A stretch of DNA of 49,084 bases from Symplocastrum torsivum CPER-KK1 (GCA_019358875.1 JAHHIF010000060.1:1-49084); one strand, 5' to 3'; counted from the stretch's first letter, positions 23,555 to 32,206 are shown. Made by a program: numbers and translations. The notes: a model not told the origin generated them from the sequence alone.

Positions 23555-25471
23555 ATGCACAACATTAATTCATTCTCTGAACTCCTGGCACAAGGGCAGA
23601 TTACGGAAGCCTTGCAACTGCGACTCGAAGCGATCGAGGCATCAGCACGGCACTACAGACAGGATTTAGAAGCAGCAAAAGTTTCATCAGCCGCCTTGGG
23701 TGTTGTCGGGCTTCTGCTGTCAGCTAATCCCTTGGTAGCTGTTATCGCTGGCTGTGGTCTGGCTGGCTATGGGTGGACGGTCTTAAGAGACTACCAGAAC
23801 ACTAAGCGCCTGTGCTTACTCCCACTGGTCAGGAAGGGGGCAGGGGAATTACTCACGGGCATTGGGCTGGCAGCAACCAACGACCATCCGGAAGCCGATG
23901 ACCCACTGCTTGGTGTGATTGGCTATGTAGAGCCGGAACTAGCACACGAATATGAGCTTGTGATGGTCGCAGAAGCCCAGTTGACAGGTTACTTAGCGCA
24001 GTTACCAGGTGAGTCAAGACTGAATGCTTTCAGGCACATTCTCAGGCATACACGGCTAAGGAATAGCCTCAAGCTTCCACCACTGCAAGATGTCGCGTTA
24101 GCGATCGCGTCTGGGACTGTCCCCAGTTCATCTCAATCTTTACCACCACAGCCGGGACCACTAGCGGAGGAAGTACCAACCATTGAAGTGAAAGCAACAC
24201 CAGTAGAGGAAAAGCCGAGCGCACCTCAGACTGTTGAAGCCGCCGTGGTGGAAGTGGAACCGCAACAACCCAGCCAAAAAACGCCTATCACCGTTGTACT
24301 GTTTGATTTCTCACGCTTTCGCACTGAGCCTGATAAATTTGCTCATCTGCGGGTCATTGGTGGCACAGGTATTGGGAAAACTACCTTCGTTGATTGGCTG
24401 TTGGATATTTTAGGAGGTTCCCGCTTTGTTATTACCCCTAAGAAAAAGTCTTGGCACTGGGTCGGTCTGCAAGTTTATGGACTGTGGTTTGACTATGAAA
24501 CTATTCGAGCTAAGTTGCAATGGATTCATGCAGAGATGTATCGCCGTTACCCTTTGATGGAACAGGGAGAAACCTTTGAAATAACCAATTTTGTAGTAGA
24601 TGAATGGCGGCTCATCAATACCAATCTCAAGGCAATCAAAGAACGTGACCCAGAAACTAAACAGACTATCGAAGTGGCCCCTTCCGCTAAAACAATGATG
24701 AAAGATATCATCACCGTTGCCCGCGAGTCGATGTTACGTCTAATTGCCTTAGCACAAGGAGAAAATGTTGCTTCTTGGGGATTCGAGGGGGAGTCAGATT
24801 TAGAGGAATGTTTTACTGATGTTCGTTTAGGAGAATTCGCCATTGATTACGCTAAGTCTCTTCGCAATCAATGCCGAAAAGATGGGGAAGATTACGAATA
24901 CTGGACAGCCGTTTTGAACGAACTAGAGTGGCAACAGTCACGCCGTACTAGTAAAGGTAAATCAATTCCGTGTTGCATGGTAGGAAAGTCTCCCGCACGA
25001 ATCCCAGACTTAACAGATTGGCAGCGTAATTTAAGGGATATTAATTCAGAAGAGAAACTGCAAGACAATCTATCAATAACTGAGGCTTCCACTGAGCCTT
25101 CCCCTCAAGATACCCTTCCCGACCGGAAGCTTCCGGTCGAAAAAGCGGAAGGAAGCCGGAAGCCTGATGGAATCTCACTGGAAACCCTTTCTACTCGGTT
25201 AGCGTCAGCTCTAGACCCGGAAGCTTCCGATACCCTTCCACCCCTATTTGAGGGCTTAGACCGAGACGGGAAGCTTCTGATGCTCCGGCTGTTGCTTACA
25301 AAAAGATTGGGTAAAGAAAAGACGATTTTACTAGCATGGGGTGAAAAATCAGGTGGAAGAAATCATACTCGTTATCGCTATGCTTCTGACCTATTAGATG
25401 CAATGACTCAGGATTTAGAAGGACGGGGATTTAGTGAAGAAAACAATTGGAGAATAGGAGAAGAACAATGA
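23555..25471 (+). CDS. Membrane-anchored FtsK/TraG-like P-loop ATPase
   Basis: A 638-residue protein (start ATG at 23555, ribosome site AAAAGGAG). Residues 44-76 form a hydrophobic hairpin. A Pro/Glu linker spans 185-245. The ATPase domain starts near 245, with Walker A GGTGIGKTTF (269-278) and Walker B NFVVDEWR (345-352). The C-terminal part (about 540-638) is a separate helical domain (LFEGLDRDGKLLMLRLLLTK) with winged-helix character. FtsK, TraG and VirD4-type motors share this order and pump DNA at the membrane. No relaxase was found in the window, so conjugation is not demonstrated. The gene also contains repeated GGAAGCTTCC palindromes. The family call is at the P-loop motor level. Confidence 0.7.
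   Translation: MHNINSFSELLAQGQITEALQLRLEAIEASARHYRQDLEAAKVSSAALGVVGLLLSANPLVAVIAGCGLAGYGWTVLRDYQNTKRLCLLPLVRKGAGELLTGIGLAATNDHPEADDPLLGVIGYVEPELAHEYELVMVAEAQLTGYLAQLPGESRLNAFRHILRHTRLRNSLKLPPLQDVALAIASGTVPSSSQSLPPQPGPLAEEVPTIEVKATPVEEKPSAPQTVEAAVVEVEPQQPSQKTPITVVLFDFSRFRTEPDKFAHLRVIGGTGIGKTTFVDWLLDILGGSRFVITPKKKSWHWVGLQVYGLWFDYETIRAKLQWIHAEMYRRYPLMEQGETFEITNFVVDEWRLINTNLKAIKERDPETKQTIEVAPSAKTMMKDIITVARESMLRLIALAQGENVASWGFEGESDLEECFTDVRLGEFAIDYAKSLRNQCRKDGEDYEYWTAVLNELEWQQSRRTSKGKSIPCCMVGKSPARIPDLTDWQRNLRDINSEEKLQDNLSITEASTEPSPQDTLPDRKLPVEKAEGSRKPDGISLETLSTRLASALDPEASDTLPPLFEGLDRDGKLLMLRLLLTKRLGKEKTILLAWGEKSGGRNHTRYRYASDLLDAMTQDLEGRGFSEENNWRIGEEQ
25121..25277. repeat. Repeated GGAAGCTTCC palindromes inside the ATPase gene
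   Basis: GACCGGAAGCTTCCGGTC is a perfect 18-bp palindrome (25121-25138). CGGAAGCTTCCG recurs at 25218-25229 and GAAGCTTC at 25270-25277. GATACCCTTCC occurs twice (25109-25119, 25229-25239). The palindromes are in frame in the linker before the C-terminal domain. Confidence 0.7.
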
Positions 25472-25529
25472 TTTTTATTGAGTGGTGTTGTTCAACGTGA
25501 GCGCTCGCAGCCGTTAGGGACTTGCAATA

Positions 25530-25898
25530 CTATAGACCTGAAGAGTTCTTCATCGTAGAAAGAGCGGCATTAATGCGGTCAGTGTAAACACGGTATTGAT
25601 AGGTGCGAATTTGCCCATTGCGCCCGTTGTCCGCCCTCAGGTTTTGGCGGCGCTCCAAGAACCCCAAGCGGATTAGCAGATCGATTGCCTGCCGGATAGC
25701 GTGGAGGCTGTATTCTCTATTTAAATCCTCGCGAATTTGGGTGTAGGTTCGACAAACCCACTCGTTTTTGTTGAAGGGAGTTTGGCAATTTTGCCAGTAG
25801 TGGACAATGTTAATGATTTTGGCACCACAACAGCAGACTCGTGGTTTTGTGCCTTTGGCTAGGTACTCTATTAGCTCTTTGTGTTCGTGGATGAACAT
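25530..25898 (-). CDS. Winged-helix plasmid protein, paralogue of the 619-residue protein N-terminus
   Basis: A 122-residue protein that aligns over its whole length with residues 15-130 of the protein at 17271-19130: shared IREDL, YxLHxIRxAxDLLxxLGFL, NGQ..T.QY. It is a single winged-helix DNA-binding domain without the long C-terminal part. It lies convergent with the ATPase gene. It may be a regulator, a competitor of the large protein, or a degenerate duplicate. There is no obvious ribosome site. Confidence 0.7.
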   Translation of the reverse strand: MFIHEHKELIEYLAKGTKPRVCCCGAKIINIVHYWQNCQTPFNKNEWVCRTYTQIREDLNREYSLHAIRQAIDLLIRLGFLERRQNLRADNGRNGQIRTYQYRVYTDRINAALSTMKNSSGL

Positions 25899-25924
25899 AC
25901 TAGTGCAGCGTGGCAGAAATAACT

Positions 25925-26023
25925 ATAGCAATCCTAAATGATTCGTGAGTAATCACTATGGCTGGATATAGCCAGCATAAGGCGGAAGTAGTTCGTTTCT
26001 CACAAATGAAATAGGATTGCTAT
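25925..26023. mobile_element. MITE with 25-bp terminal inverted repeats and TA ends
   Basis: The left end ATAGCAATCCTA...GTGAG is matched by the right end CTCAC...TAGGATTGCTAT, about 21 of 25 positions. Both ends are flanked by TA-rich sequence (CTATAGC and GCTATAT), in line with Tc1/mariner-IS630-type TA insertion. The 99-base element has no coding capacity and an internal GGCTGG/CCAGC-type dyad. It lies between the winged-helix gene and glcP. Confidence 0.75.
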
Positions 26024-26114
26024 ATCCAGTTGAATAGGGTTAAAAAGCTTAGTGTACAAGCTTTATTGCCTGGGAGCCTCCTGCATAACAGCCTCCTTGT
26101 ACTGAGCCAATTGC

Positions 26115-27536
26115 TTACATTTCTTCGAGTTCCTTGCCTTTGGTTTCTCTCACCAAAAATGCAACGAAAAAGATTGAAATTGCTGCCGCGATGGTATAAA
26201 TACCGTAGGCAGCACCTAGCCCGAAGGTTTTGAGTAGGGGAGGAAATGTAGTGGAGACCAGAAAATTGGCAATCCACTGTATTCCAGCAGCGACTGAAAG
26301 TGCAGCGGCTCGAATTTTGTTATTAAACATTTCTCCCAACAGCACCCAAACGATCGGTCCCCAAGAGAAACCGAAGAAAACTACATAAAGGTTAGCTGCC
26401 ACAAGAGCAATGATTCCCGATAAACCAGGCAGACTGGGGGTGCCTGTAGCGGGGTCGATCGCCGCATTTCCAAAAACAACCGCTAACGTTCCTAGAGTTA
26501 CGGTCATCCCGATTGAGCCTAACAGCAGCAGAGGTTTGCGACCAAACTTGTCTACAGTAGCGATCGCAATAAACGTTGTCACGATATTGACCACGCTGGT
26601 GATTACCGTAATCAACAGGGAATTGCGTTCTGAAAATCCGACGGCTCTCCACAAAACACTGCTGTAGTAGAAGATAACGTTGATGCCAACGAATTGCTGA
26701 AGGATGGATAGAGCCATTCCGATCCAAACAATCGGCAGCAGCCCACCCCGTCGGCTCAGCAGGTCAGAAAATTGAGGTTTGCGCTCGGTGAGAACGGTCT
26801 GCCGAATGTCCTCGACTTTGGACTCTACGTCACCGCCCCCAACCTTGGCAAGAACATTAGCGGCTTCGCGATGTCGTCCCTGAGCAACCAAATAGCGGGG
26901 CGATTCCGGAATCATCAAAGCGGCTACCCCATAGAGTACAGCTGCTGGGATTTCCGACCAAAACATCCAGCGCCAAGCCGTGGCTCCAAACCAAAACGGT
27001 CCCTCAGCTGTCCCCCCTGCACCTAGAGCAATGAAGTAGTTGCATAGCAGTGCCACGAAAATACCCACGACGATCGCTAATTGCTGGAGAGAGCCGAGTC
27101 TTCCCCGCAAGTGAGCGGGAGCCACCTCCGCAATATAAGCTGGTGCAATCACGCTAGCCATCCCAACTGCAATTCCACCCAAGGCACGCCAGAACATGAA
27201 GTCCCAAATCCCAAACGGAAGACCGGAACCAATAGCACTCAGCGTGAACATGACTGAAGCAACGATCATGGTCTTGGTGCGTCCGAGCCGATCGGCGATC
27301 GGTCCCGCAATGAAGGCACCCAGCGCCGAACCGAGCAACGCAGAGGACACGGCAAAGCCTGTCATTGCACTACTAATGTTGAATGTGTTTTGCAGTGCTG
27401 CAACAGCGCCGTTGATCACAGCCGTATCAAAACCAAACAAAAAGCCACCAAGCGCAGCAGCACCAGCAATTAAAATTACATAAGATGTATTCGGTTTAGC
27501 AAAAACATCTGGATTCTTCGGTAAAGATGATTTCAT
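26115..27536 (-). CDS. glcP: Glucose/sugar porter (MFS), GlcP-like
   Basis: A 473-residue protein with twelve predicted membrane segments. Sugar porter motifs are GGFLFGFDTAVINGA (30-44), ADRLGRTKTM (81-90), PESPRYL (210-216), QQFVGINVIFYYSS and VDKFGRKPLL. It resembles, from memory of the sequence, GlcP of Synechocystis over nearly its whole length, including IAPAYIAEVAPAHLRGRLGS and SWGPIVWVLLGEMFNNKIRA. It should import glucose and related sugars with protons, in the cytoplasmic membrane, for mixotrophic growth. It is a single gene with no metabolic neighbours. The only neighbours are a MITE downstream and a long non-coding stretch upstream, so it may be a mobile cargo gene. Confidence 0.95.
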   Translation of the reverse strand: MKSSLPKNPDVFAKPNTSYVILIAGAAALGGFLFGFDTAVINGAVAALQNTFNISSAMTGFAVSSALLGSALGAFIAGPIADRLGRTKTMIVASVMFTLSAIGSGLPFGIWDFMFWRALGGIAVGMASVIAPAYIAEVAPAHLRGRLGSLQQLAIVVGIFVALLCNYFIALGAGGTAEGPFWFGATAWRWMFWSEIPAAVLYGVAALMIPESPRYLVAQGRHREAANVLAKVGGGDVESKVEDIRQTVLTERKPQFSDLLSRRGGLLPIVWIGMALSILQQFVGINVIFYYSSVLWRAVGFSERNSLLITVITSVVNIVTTFIAIATVDKFGRKPLLLLGSIGMTVTLGTLAVVFGNAAIDPATGTPSLPGLSGIIALVAANLYVVFFGFSWGPIVWVLLGEMFNNKIRAAALSVAAGIQWIANFLVSTTFPPLLKTFGLGAAYGIYTIAAAISIFFVAFLVRETKGKELEEM

Positions 27537-28010
27537 AATGCAGCCCTTACAGTCCTGATTTGTGCGGGCGGTTTAATATTAATTGACGTGCAATGGCGAG
27601 ATGCAGAGCAGGCAACACAAGTACCTAAGAGCAGACTGTTCGAGCTGCCCTGTAAGATTAGGTTATGATTGCACCGATGCACATCAATAACTTACCTGCA
27701 TCAGCCATAATGACCATCGCAAGGCAAGCTTATCTAAGCCTTGACATAACTTCGCAATGTTATGCCGTCTGAAAACCGCTGTAGTAGTAGTATGAGAACC
27801 TAGGTAATCGAGGGACATCAGGCATAGGGAATAGAACACCGGATAGTAGCACCATGCCCCATCCAGTACTAAAATTAATCTGACTCGTGCATTAATTTTT
27901 TTGACCCCATACAGCGCGATCGAATCTGAGGCAATGCGCTTGTAAATTTGGGAATCGTTTATTAGGCTTTTTCCCTTAATTGAATAAACCAAATCAATCA
28001 TTTTTTGCTC

Positions 28011-28035
28011 ACCCGCTCAACTGAGTGGGTTTTTT
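28011..28035 (+). terminator. Hairpin with T-run
   Basis: ACCC.CTCA and GAG.GGGT pair around ACT, followed by TTTTTT. No plus-strand gene precedes it, so it may be the relic of a lost gene or may insulate the R1 region. Confidence 0.55.
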
Positions 28036-28052
28036 CGTGCCTATTAGCCAGA

Positions 28053-28290
28053 GTTATCAATCACAGGTTAATTCACGGTGTCAAATACCGATAATCTACG
28101 AAGTTGGAAGTAGCAGAATGACTGTAATCACGCTATCACGCTATATCGTTGATTGGGCTAATTCCTAAAAATTATGTAATAGAGAAGGGGAAAAGTTACC
28201 TCTTATTGAGAATGCTCCCTAGGTTGTTGCGAGTGATTGATAAGTTGAGAGGCTGACTTATCACCGATTAGAACACAATACTTTTTACGC
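28053..28290 (+). repeat. Dispersed repeat R1, copy 2
   Basis: Same blocks as at 12849-13078, with the conserved dyad block at 28203-28243 (TTATTGAGAATGCTCCC...TTGCGAGTGATTGATAAG). It ends about 98 bases before the alpha/beta hydrolase start, so it may be its promoter region. Confidence 0.75.
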
Positions 28291-28387
28291 TATATTTCTG
28301 CAAAATACGACGAGGGTTGGCATCATGAGTTACTCGTTCCTTGAACAAAGATAGTAATGTTCAGCAAGGATTTTAGGAGAGCTAGCT

Positions 28388-29191
28388 GTGTCAGTAATTC
28401 AGGTCAACGGAATTGATTTGTACTACAACATTCAAGGTTCCAGTGAAAACGAGTTATTACTGTTAATAGCAGGGTTTGACAGTGACAGTTCAACCTGGGC
28501 TGCAATGATGAGATCGCTAGTGAAGCAGTATCAGGTGCTTCGCTTCGACAACCGAGGAATTGGGCAAACTGAAGCGCCAAACAGTCCTTATAGCATCAAA
28601 CAAATGGCGGCTGATGCAGCCGCGCTGTTGGATTACTTGAGTATTCCTCAAGTCCATGTGGCAGGTCATTCGATGGGTGGACAGATTGCTCAAGAACTGG
28701 CTTTGGCACATCCCGAAAAAATCCATTGTTTGATACTTCTCTCATCTTGGGCAAGGGGAGATGAAAGGTTTAATTCACTCATCAAATTGTTTGGCGACTT
28801 GACACAGAATTTAGAGGGAATACTTTATCAGAGAGTTCTCTTGCCCTGGCTGTTTACCGAGGCGTTTTACTCGACTCCAGGGGCAATGGAACAACTGATC
28901 AACTTGATTGAGAATCAACCATTTGAGCCAACACCTCATGGACTATATCACCAAAGCCGAGCTATTCTTGGCAGTGATACCAGTGATCGCCTTGCAAATA
29001 TTCATTGCCCTACACTCGTTATGGTTGGGAAAGAAGACCTTCTTACTCCGGTCAGACTTTCCGAGCAACTAGCTCAAGGTATTCCCAAGGCTGAACTAGC
29101 TATCCTCGATCAGGGTGGTCACGCCTTGGTGGTAGAGTCGGCGGATACTGTAGCGAAGGTTATGCTTGATTTTCTGGCGAAGCACAGGTAA
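28388..29191 (+). CDS. Alpha/beta-fold hydrolase
   Basis: A 267-residue protein. The catalytic triad is visible: nucleophile S95 in AGHSMGG, D217 in VGKEDLLTP and H245 in DQGGHALVVE. Oxyanion region LLIAGFDSDSSTW and FDNRGIGQTEAP fit the family of enol-lactonases, esterases and related C-C hydrolases. It starts with GTG after a good ribosome site (AGGAGA). It is cytosolic, with no signal peptide. The substrate cannot be deduced. The R1 repeat lies upstream and may drive it. Confidence 0.9.
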   Translation: MSVIQVNGIDLYYNIQGSSENELLLLIAGFDSDSSTWAAMMRSLVKQYQVLRFDNRGIGQTEAPNSPYSIKQMAADAAALLDYLSIPQVHVAGHSMGGQIAQELALAHPEKIHCLILLSSWARGDERFNSLIKLFGDLTQNLEGILYQRVLLPWLFTEAFYSTPGAMEQLINLIENQPFEPTPHGLYHQSRAILGSDTSDRLANIHCPTLVMVGKEDLLTPVRLSEQLAQGIPKAELAILDQGGHALVVESADTVAKVMLDFLAKHR

Positions 29192-29220
29192 CGCACTCTA
29201 CCATCCACACAAGAATAACG

Positions 29221-29442
29221 CGGTCTAACGGAAGATACGCCCAGTTCAAACCTTCTCACGGCGATATTCGACTCGATACGGTATTTGACGATACGCAAAA
29301 CCGCTATGCACTAATGCAAGTGGGTTGGGATAGAGGACGACGGGTTAGAGGAAATTTGATTTATGTAACTCTGAGTGAGAGCAAGGTTTGGGTGGAATAT
29401 GACGGGATGGAACAGGGAATCCGGGACTTAGACAAAAACTGA
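29221..29442 (+). pseudogene. xisI: XisI fragment, fdxN-element excision controlling factor
   Basis: A frame without start codon encodes about 73 residues with YAQFKPSHGDIRLDTVFDD, RYALMQVGWDRGRRVRG and VWVEYDGMEQGI, which match the core of XisI proteins (usually about 110 residues). The N-terminus and the last 30-40 residues, including the conserved end, are missing. It therefore looks like a relic. XisI in full form works with XisH and the recombinase XisF in excision of the fdxN element; an XisF-like gene is at 13923. It lies directly downstream of the alpha/beta hydrolase. Confidence 0.75.
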
Positions 29443-29558
29443 GGCAAAAATGGATTCAAACCTAGACATAGAAGGGTTTTTAGCTCAAATGAGCATAAAT
29501 CTAGCATTTACAAGGGTTTCAGACATTTTTAAGGCATCGACCTCTTTCTCTTGCTGCG

Positions 29559-29595
29559 AGACATTTTCAGCCCCTAAAGGGGCTAGAAAATGTCT
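29559..29595. repeat. Long hairpin
   Basis: AGACATTTTCAGCCCCT pairs with AGGGGCTAGAAAATGTCT over about 17 bp with one bulged base. It may be a terminator without T-run or a relic of a mobile element end. Confidence 0.6.
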
Positions 29596-29676
29596 AAGTC
29601 CCACTAAGTATTTCTGCCTGTCCATTGCGATTATTCTTCATTTAGTTGCTGAATTGTTAAAAGAGCAACATTAAAA

Positions 29677-29785
29677 TAACGATATTCCGTTGTTCTGGCA
29701 ATAGCCTCTCTCTAGAAGTCCTTTTAAGGAGTCTTGTTGAGAATTAGAATCAATAACCAGGTAGTAAATCATACTTTTTACGTCA
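29677..29785 (+). repeat. Dispersed repeat R2, copy 1
   Basis: About 109 bases, nearly identical for the first 59 (one mismatch) with the inverted copy at 46692-46802. It contains CCTTTTAAGG and a TTGAGAATTAGAATCAA dyad. The nearest downstream gene starts at 30066. Confidence 0.8.
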
Positions 29786-30065
29786 CTTCAGTATGAAATA
29801 AAAAGTACACCACAGATTGGTGTGAGGTGAGAGAGGTTATGCAGAACTGAACTGAAAATGTTTAACCTTGCCTTGATTGATAGCGGCTCTTGTTGGGCAA
29901 GTGCGATCGCCTTGAGCCTGGAAGGTCTGCTACGATAACTTTTTAAGATACCTATCTACGGATTGCTATTTGAGCATGTTCTCTAACTGCTAACTATAGG
30001 AACACTGACTTTAGCAACAAGCTTTTAGCTCCAAATCAAGCTTGACTACACCAGAGACATTCGTT

Positions 30066-30392
30066 ATGAAGTGCTATCAGTTCTTTCTTTATGCCTGGAA
30101 TGTACCTATCTGTCAAGGGAAATTTTGCTCTGAGGCTCAGGTCAAAAAAGCCGCCCAACAGTTAACCTCTTCAGTGAAATATCAAGTTGAATATAAAGAG
30201 GTTTTCCAGCTTTCCCCTCATCTACCTATATTTTCCTCTAATATCCTTAAGCCTCTTGATTTTCCACTACTAGTTTTGGTAGCTGGTCTTTTAGGACTTC
30301 TACTCGGAACCATGCTTCTCCCGGTTTTCTTGCCTAATCAAGCGAATCAAGTTATGGAGCGCTTATTTCCTTCTCAAGTTCTGTCCAAGTAA
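30066..30392 (+). CDS. Small tail-anchored membrane protein, copy 1
   Basis: A 108-residue protein. The N-terminal soluble part is MKCYQFFLYAWNVPI, then FCSEAQVKKAAQQLTSS. A transmembrane helix lies at about 68-88 (LLVLVAGLLGLLLGTMLLP). The tail is NQANQVMERLFPSQ. It is the paralogue of 32402-32755. The first ATG (30066) gives the same start as the paralogue (MKFYRF). No family recognised. It is next to a truncated response regulator. Confidence 0.7.
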   Translation: MKCYQFFLYAWNVPICQGKFCSEAQVKKAAQQLTSSVKYQVEYKEVFQLSPHLPIFSSNILKPLDFPLLVLVAGLLGLLLGTMLLPVFLPNQANQVMERLFPSQVLSK

Positions 30393-30555
30393 AGAGTATC
30401 TGCATAAATGAGTTTTGATGAGCGAAGTAGTGATTGAGATCACACCTAAGATGTAATTAGTGACAACTATTCTTGAAACATCTTCATTCAAACGATATAC
30501 GCGAAAATTAGGCGCATTTAGTAGATTTGCAGAGGGATAAATAACTACTGCAACC

Positions 30556-30711
30556 ATGACAGAGAAGCGGATAGACAAAAATCCGTATGATCTGGAGAAA
30601 ATTCGAGATTTAATGAACAGAGTTCACCAATTAACTGTTGATGTTGAAACAAAAACAAAAAGTCGAAGAGTTGAGTTTAAGTTAAGTTTTACAACAAGAA
30701 AATCCAGATAA
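30556..30711 (+). CDS. Very small charged hypothetical protein
   Basis: A 51-residue frame (MTEKRIDKNPYDLEKIRDLM, then KTKSRRVEFKLSF). It overlaps by 30 bases the end of the minus-strand LPLPLE protein. The codon use looks real but there is no known family and no clear ribosome site. Could be chance. Confidence 0.4.
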   Translation: MTEKRIDKNPYDLEKIRDLMNRVHQLTVDVETKTKSRRVEFKLSFTTRKSR

Positions 30712-30915
30712 TAAAATATTTTGATTTTCAATGTTTAAACCGGCGGGAAATAGAAGCAACTCTTTACCCTTAAGCGAGGCTTTACGGGAAAGCCTTAGTG
30801 CTTCACTGTAGCTAAAACATGTAAGAGGAATCCAGTGAGCGCTGTGATAGCAGACAACAATATTCACAGGTTCATCTCCCTCTAGGGGGAGTGGAAGCTG
30901 CCAGATCGAATTCAT
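30682..30915 (-). CDS. LPLPLE-motif small protein, copy 1
   Basis: A 77-residue protein (MNSIWQLPLPLEGDEPVNIV, then YHSAHWIPLTCFSYSEALRL). It matches the 98-residue protein at 31910-32206 in order: W.LPLPLE, V.V.Y.S..W.P, EAL.L, LFPAG versus IFPPG. It is shorter at the C-terminus. Unknown function; the repeated pairing with a membrane protein and a response regulator suggests one unit. Confidence 0.6.
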   Translation of the reverse strand: MNSIWQLPLPLEGDEPVNIVVCYHSAHWIPLTCFSYSEALRLSRKASLKGKELLLFPAGLNIENQNILLSGFSCCKT

Positions 30916-30994
30916 AAGTAGTAACTCTCACACCCTATCTCCATATAATTTTTACCTTTATCTATATACTGCTAACTACCTTTAGAAGTAAATT

Positions 30995-31363
30995 TTGAAA
31001 GGAATTCCCTTTTCGCTCTCTCTTGGAAATTTAAACCGCTTAGAGGAAGTGCTGCCCTACTTAAATCGTCAAGGGCAGTATGCTAAAGCCGTCGCACCTA
31101 ACCTAATCTTGCTTGACCTTCATCTTCCTGGTCTTGACGGTCTGGAGATTCTTTCTCTGATTAAAAATGATCAGTGGCTCAAAATTATCCCGGTTATTGT
31201 TCTGACTGGTAGTGAGGCTGATGCTAAAACCGCCGAAGTTTATCACTTAGGTGCAAGTTGTTATGTTCAAAAGCCTACAGGGATAAAGGAGTTTGCTCAC
31301 TTGGTGAACCTCATCGAAGAGTTTTGGTTAAAGGCTGTGAAACTTCCTCGATTAGATAATTGA
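30995..31363 (+). pseudogene. Truncated response regulator (Rcp1-like), copy 1
   Basis: From 31043 on, this frame matches the response regulator at 32855-33301, with phospho-acceptor region NLILLDLHLPGLDG and KPTG. Its first 45 codons (LVEDDPGDVELTLAALERS in the intact copy) are missing and replaced by an unrelated sequence without a good start (TTG at best). It therefore lacks the acidic pair of the receiver and should not be active. It retains the conserved threonine (VLTGS) that the intact copy lacks. Confidence 0.75.
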
Positions 31364-31438
31364 GTGCTGACAAGTCGGCATTAACTAAAAACACACTCAC
31401 AATTCTCGAAAGATATGAGGCGAGCGCTCTGTCTTTTG

Positions 31439-31798
31439 CTAAATGTTTTGAACCGCAACAGATTGAGGGTAATTAACCTGTGTTTTGTCTAGTTGTGTCA
31501 GATGTGATTGTTGTAATTTATCTCTAAACGACTTGACCTCAGTGACTTTTATCATTTGTCCTGGCTTGTCAATAGGTTCTATAGCAAAACTCTCCCACCA
31601 ATCCGCTTGAATGCATTTCAGCACTACTTCTAGCTCGGAGAGGTCGCAGGTATTGATGTATTCGTACCTGCTAGGGCTAATCCCGTAAACGTTAATCGAC
31701 TGATGCCACTGAAACTCGTTCAGGATGCACCTAATATCTTCTTCTGGCACTTCTGTTACTTCTACTAATCGCAGTAATCCTGTAGTTTGACTGACCAA
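31439..31798 (-). CDS. Hypothetical protein of the duplicated module
   Basis: A 119-residue soluble protein (VEVTEVPEEDIRCILNEFQW, then YEYINTCDLSELEVVLKCIQ). No family is recognised. It lies convergent with the truncated response regulator. A 3' relic of the same gene follows the second response regulator (33373-33446), so the gene belongs to the duplicated unit. Confidence 0.6.
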   Translation of the reverse strand: MVSQTTGLLRLVEVTEVPEEDIRCILNEFQWHQSINVYGISPSRYEYINTCDLSELEVVLKCIQADWWESFAIEPIDKPGQMIKVTEVKSFRDKLQQSHLTQLDKTQVNYPQSVAVQNI

Positions 31799-31909
31799 AG
31801 TTTTGAGCTAGCTCCCCCATAAGTTAGGGGTTTATCGTTTGCCTTATCCCCCCTTCGGCAGCTGAGATGTCAGTTGTCGGGAATGGAGCAAGTAAGTGTA
31901 ACGACTCGC

Positions 31910-32206
31910 TCAGGCGCTTGCAATCAGATAATCATCAGCCAGACCCAATAAGTCATTGACTTTAACTGGTACTGACTCCTGCTGGAAAAGAGGAAGCACA
32001 TCTAGATTACTGAAATCATTAGGGTTGATGCCAGGAGGAAAGATATAGAACTGTTGCCCTAATTGCTGTCCCTTCCGGTGAAGCGCGAGCGCCTCAGCTA
32101 AAACATAAGACATGATCGGAACCCATCTGCCGCTATAAAAGTAGACCACGACTCGCTGCGAAGCGTACTCTTCTAGTGGGAGTGGGAGACTCCAAGGTGA
32201 TATCAC
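31910..32206 (-). CDS. LPLPLE-motif small protein, copy 2
   Basis: A 98-residue protein (MISPWSLPLPLEEYASQRVV, then LFQQESVPVKVNDLLGLADD). It is the longer paralogue of 30682-30915 and divergent from the small membrane protein at 32402. It is predicted soluble, with two short strand-helix blocks and a conserved W-LPLPLE start. The 195-base gap upstream may hold a shared divergent promoter. Confidence 0.65.
   Translation of the reverse strand: MISPWSLPLPLEEYASQRVVVYFYSGRWVPIMSYVLAEALALHRKGQQLGQQFYIFPPGINPNDFSNLDVLPLFQQESVPVKVNDLLGLADDYLIASA

Larger units (their letters stand above)
27537..28387. other. Non-coding stretch with terminator and R1 copy 2
   Basis: No convincing gene. It holds a hairpin with T-run (28011-28035) and R1 copy 2 (28053-28290). 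A 105-codon minus-strand frame at 27684-28001 has no recognisable features and is not called. Confidence 0.6.
29443..30065. other. Non-coding stretch
   Basis: Contains the hairpin 29559-29595 and repeat R2 copy 1 (29677-29785). A 74-codon frame at 29450 overlaps the hairpin and is not supported. Confidence 0.55.

Noticed and set aside
27684..28001. 105-codon minus-strand frame upstream of glcP
   Set aside because: No recognised domain, mixed hydrophobic and Thr runs (SHTTTTAVF), no ribosome site. It could be a relic, but cannot be supported.
29450..29674. 74-codon plus-strand frame
   Set aside because: It runs through a 17-bp inverted repeat, and its Cys/Ser-rich product has no feature of a protein family.
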